From Acidobacteriota bacterium (GTDB taxonomy: Bacteria; Acidobacteriota; Terriglobia; Terriglobales; Acidobacteriaceae), in assembly GCA_003224995.1 (NCBI GenBank), contig QIAI01000390.1, positions 1 through 5,485 of the forward strand: a stretch of DNA of 5,485 nt. Reading direction: 5' to 3'. A program made the translations under genes and the position numbers. This document shows positions 1 through 5,391 of the stretch, one piece after another. Position 1 is the first letter of the stretch. Every line of letters begins with the position of its first letter. Under the pieces are notes generated by a model, which saw only the letters and a program-made list of their open reading frames with translations, had not been told where the DNA came from and did not search any database.

Positions 1-1
1 A

Positions 2-79
2 GTCCAGAGCGAAACCTGGCTCCTGGCGCGGGTTCTGCAGGCATATGGCTCCGGCGTGCCGCGCTATCGGCCATTGTGA
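2..79 (+). CDS. 3' end of an unidentified upstream gene (partial)
   Basis: The frame starting at base 2 reads 25 codons to a TGA at 77-79 and ends in GSGVPRYRPL. Of the three plus-strand frames it looks the most protein-like: about three quarters of its codons end in G or C, as in the genes nearby, against about half in the frame starting at base 1. Its start lies outside the window. I do not recognise the family, and 25 residues are too few to name a function. It would end 213 bases before the fabH start, so close translational coupling with fabH is unlikely. It could be a chance open frame. Confidence 0.35.
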   Translation, partial: VQSETWLLARVLQAYGSGVPRYRPL

Positions 80-227
80 GAAGTGCATCTTTGCGCTAGA
101 GGTACATGTCCGCAGGTAATTGCTCGGCGCCAGCGTGGGCTGTCGCGGGGGCATCGCGTTACAACGATTTCCATCAAGGTATTCCCCCGAGGGACACGAT
201 TTCTAAACGCGCGCGGGCGACATAGCG

Positions 228-258
228 TTGGACACGAGCGCCCGCCGTACCGCACAAT
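228..258 (+). promoter_or_regulatory. possible fabH promoter
   Basis: TTGGAC (228-233) and CACAAT (253-258) resemble sigma-70 -35 and -10 boxes, but the spacer is 19 bases and each box departs from consensus. A start near base 265 would give a leader of about 28 bases that contains the fabH ribosome binding site. The rest of 80-292 shows no gene and no strong signal to me. Confidence 0.22.
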
Positions 259-280
259 AATCCGTTCTCATTTCATTTCT

Positions 281-284
281 GGAG
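281..284 (+). promoter_or_regulatory. ribosome binding site setting the fabH GTG start
   Basis: GGAG lies 8 bases before the GTG at 293. The frame is open upstream to an ATG at 83, but nothing in that extension resembles FabH. This site, and the point where FabH similarity begins, together decide the start. Confidence 0.7.
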
Positions 285-292
285 ATCGTCGA

Positions 293-1291
293 GTGAGCCA
301 ACTTGCGCGCGTCAAGATCAGCGCCCTGGGCACCTACGTTCCGCCGCGCGTATTAAGCAACGCCGACCTCGAAAAGATGGTCGAGACTTCCAACGATTGG
401 ATCCTGGAGCGCACCGGCATCCGCGAACGCCACCTCGCCGACAAGGGCGTAGCCAGCAGCGATCTCGCCGTGGAGGCTGCCAAGAGAGCGCTCGCTCAGC
501 GCGGCATACCGGCCACTGATCTCGAAGTGATTTTGATCGCCACGGTCACGCCCGACATGCTGTTTCCCTCTACCGCCTGCCTGGTGCAGCACAAACTGGG
601 CGCCAATGGCGCCTGGGGATTCGACCTCTCCGCCGCTTGCTCCGCTTTTCTTTACGCGCTGCAAACCGGCGCGCAGTACGTGGCCACCGGCATGCATAAG
701 AAAGTCATGGTGATCGGCTCCGACGTCATGTCATCGATCATCGATTACACCGATCGAGCCACATGTGTGATTTTCGGCGACGGGGCGGGAGCCGTGATCC
801 TTGAACCCGCGGAAGAAGACGAAGTCGGACTCATCGACTACGTCCACGAAGTCGACGGTTCGGGCGCGCAATCCCTGTACATGCCCGGAGGCGGCAGCCT
901 TCACCCCTCCACCCGCGAGACCGTGGAAAAGAAGATGCACTACGTCCACCAGGACGGCCAGGCGGTATTCAAATTCGCGGTGCGCAAGCAAACCGAATTG
1001 TGCGAAAAACTTCTCAAGCGAAATAACCTGAAGGGTTGCGACCTCGACGCCTTCATCCCCCACCAGGCCAATCGCCGCATTATCATGGCCACGGCCGACC
1101 GCCTCGGCCTGCGCCCAGAGAGCCTCATCATCAATATCGACCGTTACGGAAACACGACGGCCGGAACGATTCCGTTAGCCATGGGTACGGCGATTGAAGA
1201 AGGAAAGCTGAAGAAGGGAAGCCTGGTGATGCTGGCGTCGGTGGGTGCGGGGTTTACGGTGGGGGCGACGTTGCTGCGGTGGGCATACTAG
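293..1291 (+). CDS. fabH: 3-oxoacyl-ACP synthase III (KAS III, FabH)
   Basis: This is the cytoplasmic enzyme that starts type II fatty-acid synthesis by condensing an acyl-CoA primer with malonyl-ACP. The product is 332 residues, normal for the family. All three catalytic residues are visible: Cys116 in DLSAACSAF, His257 in FIPHQANRRI and Asn287 in NIDRYGNTTAGT, matching Cys112, His244 and Asn274 of the E. coli enzyme. Arg262 matches E. coli Arg249, which helps bind ACP. The glycine-rich FGDGAGAV near 161-168 and the C-terminal SVGAGFTVGA are also typical. The GTG at 293 is chosen because family similarity begins at RVKISALGTYVPPR and GGAG lies 8 bases upstream. The usual partners plsX, rpmF and fabD are not adjacent here. 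Primer preference (acetyl or branched) cannot be read with confidence. Confidence 0.96.
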   Translation: MSQLARVKISALGTYVPPRVLSNADLEKMVETSNDWILERTGIRERHLADKGVASSDLAVEAAKRALAQRGIPATDLEVILIATVTPDMLFPSTACLVQHKLGANGAWGFDLSAACSAFLYALQTGAQYVATGMHKKVMVIGSDVMSSIIDYTDRATCVIFGDGAGAVILEPAEEDEVGLIDYVHEVDGSGAQSLYMPGGGSLHPSTRETVEKKMHYVHQDGQAVFKFAVRKQTELCEKLLKRNNLKGCDLDAFIPHQANRRIIMATADRLGLRPESLIINIDRYGNTTAGTIPLAMGTAIEEGKLKKGSLVMLASVGAGFTVGATLLRWAY

Positions 1292-1327
1292 AGGGACTGA
1301 AGGCGGACCATTCGCCAAGGCTGAGAG

Positions 1328-1355
1328 TTGACATGTATATACAGATGTAGATACT
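1328..1355 (+). promoter_or_regulatory. mazEF promoter with nested palindromic operator
   Basis: A consensus -35 box TTGACA (1328-1333) is followed after 16 bases by GATACT (1350-1355), a four-of-six match to the -10 consensus. Between and over them lie ACATGT (1331-1336) and TGTATATACA (1334-1343), both perfect palindromes sharing three bases. GTATATAC (1335-1342) also has a near copy GTAGATAC at 1347-1354, 12 bases on, over the -10 box. E. coli mazEF is repressed by MazE and MazE-MazF bound to overlapping palindromes at its promoter, so an autoregulatory operator here is a natural inference. Confidence 0.6.
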
Positions 1356-1361
1356 AAGAGC

Positions 1362-1366
1362 GGAGG
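1362..1366 (+). promoter_or_regulatory. strong ribosome binding site of mazE
   Basis: GGAGG ends 6 bases before the mazE ATG at 1373. It is the strongest Shine-Dalgarno match in the window. That fits the need to make more antitoxin than toxin, since mazF has no comparably well-placed site. Confidence 0.75.
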
Positions 1367-1372
1367 TAGTTT

Positions 1373-1621
1373 ATGGCGGCCATTCGCGCCCGAATCATGA
1401 AGTGGGGCAATAGTCAGGCGGTACGAATCCCAAAGAGGGTCATGGAACAAGCTCGCCTGCGTGAAGGCGCGGAGCTGGAAATCCGGGTTGAGGCGGGCCG
1501 TATCACTCTGGAGCCGGCGAATTCGGCGCTCACCTTAGAATCCCTGGTGGCGCGAATTACCCCCGAGAATCAGCATCACGAACTGAGTTGGGGCAAGCCG
1601 GTTGGCCGAGAGGTATGGTGA
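1373..1621 (+). CDS. mazE: MazE-type antitoxin (AbrB/SpoVT fold)
   Basis: This is the labile antitoxin of a type II toxin-antitoxin pair. It dimerises, binds the operon promoter and blocks the MazF ribonuclease. The product is 82 residues, the same length as E. coli MazE. The N-terminal DNA-binding half (about 4-48) carries KWGNSQAVRIP, the family hallmark at 10-20, followed by the strand-rich AbrB hairpin ending in GRITLEP. The C-terminal tail, which in E. coli wraps round MazF, is clearly conserved: LESLVARITPEN near 55-66, Trp73 and a terminal EVW. The start is fixed by GGAGG 6 bases upstream. Its last 7 bases overlap the mazF start, so the two genes are probably translationally coupled and made from one promoter just upstream. 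Conservation of both halves argues for a functional antitoxin. Confidence 0.93.
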   Translation: MAAIRARIMKWGNSQAVRIPKRVMEQARLREGAELEIRVEAGRITLEPANSALTLESLVARITPENQHHELSWGKPVGREVW

Positions 1622-1980
1622 GTCGCAGACCCACCCAGGGCTATGTCCCGGATGCAGGACACATAGTAAAGGTGGACTTGGATCCGCGCGTGGGCCATGA
1701 ACAGGGAGGGTGGCGGCCCGCACTAGTCCTGTCACCCAGGAGTTACAACGGTAAGACTGGGCTCGCCGTAATGGTCCCGATCACGAACCAGGCGAAAGGC
1801 TATCCTTTTGAAGTGCTGCTTCCTAAAGAAGGCAAAACGACTGGAGTGATTCTGGCTGACGCGATCAGGAGTCTGGATTGGCTCACCCGTCATGCAAGAT
1901 ACGTAGAAACCGCGCGTTCCGAGGTGCTTCGAGCGGTGCAGATGCGATTGATGGAGTTGTTGGGCTTCTCCAGCGCTTAA
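1615..1980 (+). CDS. mazF: MazF endoribonuclease toxin
   Basis: MazF toxins cut single-stranded RNA at short sequence motifs and stop growth when MazE is lost. The 121-residue product keeps the core: YVPDAG at 10-15, DLDP at 21-24, GHEQGGWRPALVLSP at 27-41, Gly-Tyr-Pro-Phe-Glu at 62-66 and LADAIRSLDW at 80-89. Arg34 and Thr57 match the catalytic Arg29 and Thr52 of E. coli MazF. The ATG at 1615 is preferred over an in-frame ATG at 1588 because it gives the family N-terminus MVSR; GTG at 1618 would overlap the mazE stop as GTGA and remains possible. A five-residue insertion (RPTQG) lies between MVSR and YVPD, and the C-terminus runs a few residues past the usual LLG end. Its RNA target motif cannot be predicted from sequence. 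The toxin looks intact. Confidence 0.93.
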   Translation: MVSRRPTQGYVPDAGHIVKVDLDPRVGHEQGGWRPALVLSPRSYNGKTGLAVMVPITNQAKGYPFEVLLPKEGKTTGVILADAIRSLDWLTRHARYVETARSEVLRAVQMRLMELLGFSSA

Positions 1981-2242
1981 CTTTGGCAGCATGGTACGCG
2001 TTTGTCGACTACTCAACCATCAAGATGGGAAGCATGGTTATAAAGAATCGGTTGAGAGACGCCGGCAAGAACTGATTGCCACCCTGCAACTGCTAAAATA
2101 TCGCGATTCGTTCGTTTCCGTGTGTACCCAAGGATTGAGCGCTGTTCCCTCAGTTGACAATAAATCGCCATAGCACTTATTGAGCCGATGTGAGAGGTCG
2201 CAACAACTCGCGAAAAGGTTGCGGGCCGTCTCGGGCGAAACC
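1981..2242 (+). other. intergenic stretch with no supported gene
   Basis: The 262 bases between the mazF stop and the fumC stop look less GC-rich than their neighbours. A 60-codon frame at 1991-2173 lacks a ribosome binding site, has mixed third positions and matches nothing I know. CTCAACC (2012-2018) can pair with GGTTGAG (2050-2056), or AACCAT (2015-2020) with ATGGTT (2034-2039), but not both. A perfect TTGACA at 2154-2159 has only a poor -10 partner. CGCAAC (2199-2204) pairs with GTTGCG (2218-2223) around a 13-base loop and could end fumC transcripts, though no U-run follows on either strand. Confidence 0.5.
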
Positions 2243-2253
2243 CTAGGGTTTCG
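2236..2253. repeat. 18-base perfect palindrome over the fumC stop codon
   Basis: CGAAACCCTAGGGTTTCG equals its own reverse complement across all 18 bases. The fumC stop TAG is 2243-2245 in its centre, so the last fumC codons form the left arm. In RNA it could fold as a 7-pair stem with a CUAG loop on either strand. No T-run follows it, so it is not a textbook intrinsic terminator; it may protect the 3' end, pause polymerase or bind a dimeric protein. Confidence 0.85.
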
Positions 2254-3652
2254 TCATCTTCTCCGGCTGCACCCATTCATCGAACTCTTCGGCCGTCAGA
2301 TATCCAAGCTTCAAAGCGGCGGCGCGAAGGCTGGAATGGTCCACGTGGGCGGTATGCGCGATCTTCGCGGCCTTATCGTATCCAATCTTCGGGGTCAAGG
2401 CGGTCACCAGCATCAGGGAACTGTCGACATGGCCGCGGATTCTCTGGTGGTTGACCTCGATCCCCTTGAGCATGTACTCGACGTAGCCGTGGCACGCGTC
2501 GGTGATCAAAGTCACCGAGTGCAGGAAGTTGTAAATGATTACCGGCTTGTAAACGTTGAGCTCGAAGTTTCCCTGCGAGCCGCCGAAGCTCACCGCCGCG
2601 GTTGCCCCATGCACCTGCACGCACACCATGGTCATGGCTTCGCATTGGGTGGGATTCACTTTGCCCGGCATGATCGAGGAGCCCGGCTCATTTTCTGGAA
2701 TGATCAGCTCGCCCAGTCCTGCCCGCGGTCCCGAAGCCAGCCAGCGGATGTCATTCGAAATTTTCATCAAGGATGCGGCCAGCGTTTCCAGAGCGCCCTG
2801 GGCAAAGATGATTTCGTCATGCGCTGACAACGCCGCAAATTTATTGGGATGCGACTTGAATGGCAAGCCGGTCAACTCGGCAATCTTGCTGGCGGCGCGT
2901 TCGGCGAATTCCGGATGTGCGTTCAGTCCGGTACCGACTGCTGTTCCGCCAATGGCCAAGTCGTAAAGCCCGAGTAGTACTTGTTCCAGGCGCTTGATGT
3001 CGCGTTCCAGCAAACTCGCCCACCCGCTGAATTCCTGGCCGACAGTCATGGGCACGGCATCTTGAAGATGCGTGCGCCCGATCTTCACGATTGACTCAAA
3101 CTCCTTCGACTTGGCTGCAATCGCATGGTGTACGGTCTGAATCGCGGGAATCAGCGCGCGCTTTACGCGGTCGGCTGCCGCAATGTGCATGGCGGCTGGA
3201 AATGTGTCGTTCGACGACTGCGACATGTTGACATCGTCGTTGGGATGAATGGGCTTCTTCGAACCCATGACGCCACCCGCCATCTCGATCGCGCGATTCG
3301 AGATGACTTCATTCACGTTCATGTTGGTCTGCGTGCCGCTACCCGTCTGCCAGATGCGCAGCGGAAACTGGTCGTTCCACTTGCCCGCAATCACTTCATC
3401 AGCGGCTGCCACGATCAGCTTGGCCTTCTCCGCCGGAAGTTTTCCCAGATCCTGATTCACCAGTGCGCACGCTTTCTTCAGAATGCCGAAGGCGCGAATC
3501 AACTCCGGCGGCATGGTGTCGCGTCCAATATTGAAGTGCAGCAGTGAGCGCTGGGTCTGCGCGCCCCAGTACACATTGGCCGGGACTTCGATCTGCCCCA
3601 TGCTGTCCGATTCCATGCGCGTGCGGGTTACAGGTTCTGCGGTCGTCGCCAT
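2243..3652 (-). CDS. fumC: class II fumarate hydratase
   Basis: This is the iron-independent, tetrameric fumarase that interconverts fumarate and L-malate in the TCA cycle. The product is 469 residues, against 467 for E. coli FumC, and it aligns along its whole length. The superfamily signature GSSIMPGKVN is at 324-333, with the catalytic-loop Ser325, Lys331 and Asn333. His195 in GRTHLQD is the second catalytic residue. The B-site motif HPNDDVN is at 136-142, and TGSGTQTNMNVNE at 103-115 supplies substrate contacts. MESDSMGQIEVP at the N-terminus and the KIGYDKAAKIA and FDEWVQPEKM blocks near the C-terminus are fumarase rather than aspartase features. The ATG at 3652 is chosen because similarity starts just after it and AGGA lies 8 bases upstream; the frame stays open 201 codons further, antisense to ypdA, which is fortuitous. 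The gene is transcribed divergently from ypdA. Confidence 0.96.
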   Translation of the reverse strand: MATTAEPVTRTRMESDSMGQIEVPANVYWGAQTQRSLLHFNIGRDTMPPELIRAFGILKKACALVNQDLGKLPAEKAKLIVAAADEVIAGKWNDQFPLRIWQTGSGTQTNMNVNEVISNRAIEMAGGVMGSKKPIHPNDDVNMSQSSNDTFPAAMHIAAADRVKRALIPAIQTVHHAIAAKSKEFESIVKIGRTHLQDAVPMTVGQEFSGWASLLERDIKRLEQVLLGLYDLAIGGTAVGTGLNAHPEFAERAASKIAELTGLPFKSHPNKFAALSAHDEIIFAQGALETLAASLMKISNDIRWLASGPRAGLGELIIPENEPGSSIMPGKVNPTQCEAMTMVCVQVHGATAAVSFGGSQGNFELNVYKPVIIYNFLHSVTLITDACHGYVEYMLKGIEVNHQRIRGHVDSSLMLVTALTPKIGYDKAAKIAHTAHVDHSSLRAAALKLGYLTAEEFDEWVQPEKMTKP

Positions 3653-3692
3653 AGGAGTAGTCCTGATCTGTGAAAGGATGGAGTAACTCAAA

Positions 3693-3698
3693 AGTATA
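3693..3698 (-). promoter_or_regulatory. probable -10 box for fumC
   Basis: On the minus strand this reads TATACT, five of six bases of the -10 consensus, 40 bases before the fumC ATG. It predicts a leader of roughly 34 bases containing the AGGA site at 3661-3664. No good -35 box stands at 16-18 bases, so an activator or an alternative sigma factor could be involved. Confidence 0.42.
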
Positions 3699-3720
3699 GC
3701 GCGGATGTCTCTCCTGGTTG

Positions 3721-3734
3721 TGTGCTGGAGCACA
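3721..3734. promoter_or_regulatory. inverted repeat in the fumC/ypdA divergent spacer, possible operator
   Basis: TGTGCT and AGCACA form a perfect 6+6 inverted repeat around a GG centre. It lies in the 147-base spacer between the two divergent starts, just upstream of the -35 region expected for fumC. A dimeric regulator bound here could affect both genes. I cannot name the regulator. Confidence 0.35.
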
Positions 3735-3771
3735 ACATCATGTGACGCCAGCAGAGCGGCTGCAGACCGCA

Positions 3772-3780
3772 TGCTAGAAT
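3772..3780 (+). promoter_or_regulatory. possible extended -10 promoter for ypdA
   Basis: TGCTAGAAT fits the extended -10 pattern TGn followed by a five-of-six match to TATAAT. Transcription would begin near 3787, leaving only about 13 bases before the ATG at 3800, or 25 before the alternative ATG at 3812. No convincing -35 box is present, as is common for extended -10 promoters. Confidence 0.35.
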
Positions 3781-3799
3781 CGAAATCTCGGGACCGAGC

Positions 3800-4906
3800 A
3801 TGCTCCCGCTTATGAAAGCCCCGCTTCAGGACGCGTCTTTGGCGGCCCCGGAATACGTTCCCGCCACGCTGCCGCGCAAACAACCGCGCGCTCACCCGGA
3901 TAGCTGGACCGACGTTCTCGTGATCGGCGCGGGCCCCACCGGACTGGCCTGCGCCATCGAAGCGCAAAAACTCGGGCTCAAGGTGCTGGTGCTGGATAAA
4001 GGCTGCCTGGTAAACGCGGTCTACAACTATCCCACCAACATGACCTTCTTTACGACTCCGGAGCTGCTCGAAATCGGAGACATCCCTTTCGCCTGCGCTT
4101 CTCAGAAGCCGACTCGCCAGGAAGCGCTCGAGTATTACCGCCGGGTTACGGAACACTATCATGTGCACATCAGCCAGTATCAGTGGGTGAAAACCGTGAC
4201 CGGCCAGGATGGCGATTTCCGCGTGACCGCTACCGATCGTTCGGGAAAAATTCATGACTACCGCACGAAGAAAGTGATCGTCTCCACCGGATATTACGAT
4301 CTGGCCAACAAACTGGAAGCTCCCGGCGAGGACTTACCCAAGGTTCTGCACTATTACAAGGAACCCTATCCGTACTACGACAGCGACGTCGTTGTAGTGG
4401 GCGGGAAGAACTCTGCCGCTGAGGCCGCGCTTGATCTCTGGCGCCATGGCGCGCGCGTGACGCTCGTGCACCGCGGCGAGAACATCTCTCCCGGCGTGAA
4501 GTATTGGGTGCGGCCGGATCTTGAAAACCGCATCAAGAACAGCGAAATCACCGCTTTTTTCAAGAGCACCGTGCAGGAGATCGGCGTCGACCAGGTTGTG
4601 CTCAAGACCCCCAAGGGGCCGACTCGCATCGCGAACGACTTCGTGTTTGCCCTGATCGGTTACCATCCCGACTATGATTTTCTGAGCAGCCTCGGGCTTG
4701 AGCTTTCCGACGAGCAACACCGTCCGGTGTGCGATCCGGAAACGCTGGAAAGTAATGTGCCGGGAATTTACGTAGCCGGAGTTATCGTGGCAGGCTCCCG
4801 CACGAGCGAGATCTTTATCGAAAACGGCCGCTTTCACGGCAAGCAAATCGCCGCCCACCTCCGCCAGAAGCTGAAACCCAATCGCGACAGGTCGGAACTG
4901 GAATAA
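3800..4906 (+). CDS. ypdA: YpdA-family FAD/NADPH-dependent bacillithiol-disulfide reductase
   Basis: YpdA-family flavoproteins use NADPH to recycle oxidised bacillithiol, with bacilliredoxins, in the cytoplasm. The 368-residue product has an FAD-binding dinucleotide fold beginning VLVIGAGPTGLACAIEA (39-55) and a second, NADPH-binding fold at VVVVGGKNSAAEAALDL (197-213). Family blocks are clear: AVYNYPTNMTFF (73-84), STGYYD (162-167), LPKVLHYYKEPYPYYD (179-194), ALIGYHPDYDFL (284-295), and GIYVAGVIVAG followed by FIENGRFHGKQIA near the C-terminus. It lacks the redox CxxC of thioredoxin reductases. The residue after GAGP is Thr47, where Staphylococcus YpdA has the Cys14 reported to matter for activity. 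About 35 residues precede the first strand, longer than in Firmicutes, and the start is uncertain: ATG 3800 has a weak GGGA 6 bases upstream, and ATG 3812 is the alternative. No bacillithiol synthesis gene is in view. Confidence 0.88.
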   Translation: MLPLMKAPLQDASLAAPEYVPATLPRKQPRAHPDSWTDVLVIGAGPTGLACAIEAQKLGLKVLVLDKGCLVNAVYNYPTNMTFFTTPELLEIGDIPFACASQKPTRQEALEYYRRVTEHYHVHISQYQWVKTVTGQDGDFRVTATDRSGKIHDYRTKKVIVSTGYYDLANKLEAPGEDLPKVLHYYKEPYPYYDSDVVVVGGKNSAAEAALDLWRHGARVTLVHRGENISPGVKYWVRPDLENRIKNSEITAFFKSTVQEIGVDQVVLKTPKGPTRIANDFVFALIGYHPDYDFLSSLGLELSDEQHRPVCDPETLESNVPGIYVAGVIVAGSRTSEIFIENGRFHGKQIAAHLRQKLKPNRDRSELE

Positions 4907-4919
4907 GCGCACGCGGAGT

Positions 4920-4939
4920 GTCGGGCGCACCCACCCGAC
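4920..4939 (+). terminator. weak stem-loop after ypdA
   Basis: GTCGGG (4920-4925) can pair with CCCGAC (4934-4939) around an 8-base loop, 14 bases after the ypdA stop. No T-run follows, so it may only stabilise the 3' end. The remaining bases to 5056 hold no gene. Confidence 0.3.
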
Positions 4940-5056
4940 GAGGTCCAGGGAATCCACGCACTCTCTCCAAACACATCACCCAGCAGCGTGACCCGCGCAC
5001 TTCCGAAAAAACCTGTTTGGATGCCAAGCTAGCCTGCAGAAGAGAAACGAGGACAT

Positions 5057-5236
5057 ATGTGGCTCAAGGCGCTGGCGAGCGGAGCCGTTCTGCTGTTTTT
5101 TGTTTGAATCGTGGCCGTGCTCCAGGGCTGGAGCAAGAGCACGCCTTCGGGGCGGCTGATCTCGGTCAGTTTCGTGGTTGCCATGGGAACGCTGGCAATA
5201 TGGGGCGTTCGAACTCTGATCGGAGTTCATCGGTAG
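5057..5236 (+). pseudogene. small two-helix membrane protein gene interrupted by TGA
   Basis: From ATG 5057, with GAGG ending 4 bases upstream, the frame reads MWLKALASGAVLLFFV and meets TGA at 5105-5107. Past that codon the same frame stays open for 42 codons to TAG at 5234-5236 and encodes IVAVLQGW, a short polar turn rich in Ser and Lys, and a second hydrophobic stretch at about 34-57 with VSFVVAMGTLAIWGV. Read through, it would be a 59-residue protein with two membrane helices, and the stop falls inside the first helix. A single G-to-A change in a Trp codon would explain it, as would a sequencing error. A restart at GTG 5111 or 5117 would lose the first helix and has no visible ribosome site. 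I do not recognise the family. Confidence 0.5.
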
Positions 5237-5263
5237 AGTTGCGAGTCCCGTGTTGCGAACTTC
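5236..5263 (+). repeat. degenerate 7-base tandem repeat, plus orientation
   Basis: From the last base of the TAG stop the sequence divides into heptamers GAGTTGC, GAGTCCC, GTGTTGC and the more divergent GAACTTC. The first two also occur as adjacent units, in the opposite order, in the minus-strand array at 5343-5391. Confidence 0.55.
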
Positions 5264-5304
5264 AAGCAGCGATCGAAAACCAACAGTGCGACGTCAATGT
5301 CTGG

Positions 5305-5345
5305 CGAATTTGTCGAAGCTCCTCGCAAGAGCTCTCGACAATTCG
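5305..5345. repeat. imperfect inverted repeat, 16 pairs with two bulges
   Basis: CGAATT, GTCGA and AGCTC on the left (5305-5321, with T5311 bulged) pair with GAGCT, TCGAC and AATTCG on the right (5329-5345, with C5334 bulged), leaving a 7-base loop. It lies between two converging genes and could act as a bidirectional terminator or 3' stabiliser, although neither side has a T-run. A small repetitive element is the other reading. Confidence 0.6.
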
Positions 5346-5391
5346 AGTCCCCACTCCGGATTCGCAACTCGGGACTCCAGACCCGAGACTC
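5343..5391 (-). repeat. degenerate 7-base tandem repeat, minus orientation
   Basis: Read on the minus strand from inside the stop codon of the terminal gene, seven consecutive heptamers appear: GAGTCTC, GGGTCTG, GAGTCCC, GAGTTGC, GAATCCG, GAGTGGG and GACTCGA. The consensus is close to GAGTCCS, with G at position 1 in all seven and T at position 4 in all but the divergent GAGTGGG-type units' 3' halves, which vary most. Within the array, CTCGGG (5368-5373) and CCCGAG (5382-5387) can form a short stem. The array partly overlaps the inverted repeat at 5305-5345. Confidence 0.6.

Noticed and set aside
83..292. In-frame 70-codon extension upstream of fabH from ATG 83
   Set aside because: No similarity to FabH, many Arg codons typical of non-coding GC-rich frames, and a good ribosome site serves the GTG at 293.
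1302..1316. GGCG/CGCC pair after fabH as a terminator
   Set aside because: Only four base pairs and no T-run.
1588..1614. Earlier in-frame ATG for mazF at 1588
   Set aside because: It would add nine residues before the family-typical MVSR N-terminus and increase overlap with mazE.
1991..2173. 60-codon plus-strand frame after mazF
   Set aside because: No ribosome binding site, mixed third-position composition and no recognised motif.
2154..2182. TTGACA followed by an A/T-rich stretch as a promoter reading into fumC antisense
   Set aside because: The best -10 candidates match only three of six bases, and no gene or clear RNA lies downstream.
3653..4255. 201-codon open extension of the fumC frame across ypdA
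   Set aside because: It is antisense to a clearly conserved gene, and FumC similarity begins just after the ATG at 3652. Open antisense frames are common in GC-rich genes.
4967..5020. CCAAACA and TGTTTGG inverted pair
   Set aside because: Seven bases separated by 40 is close to chance expectation, and no mobile element or target duplication accompanies it.
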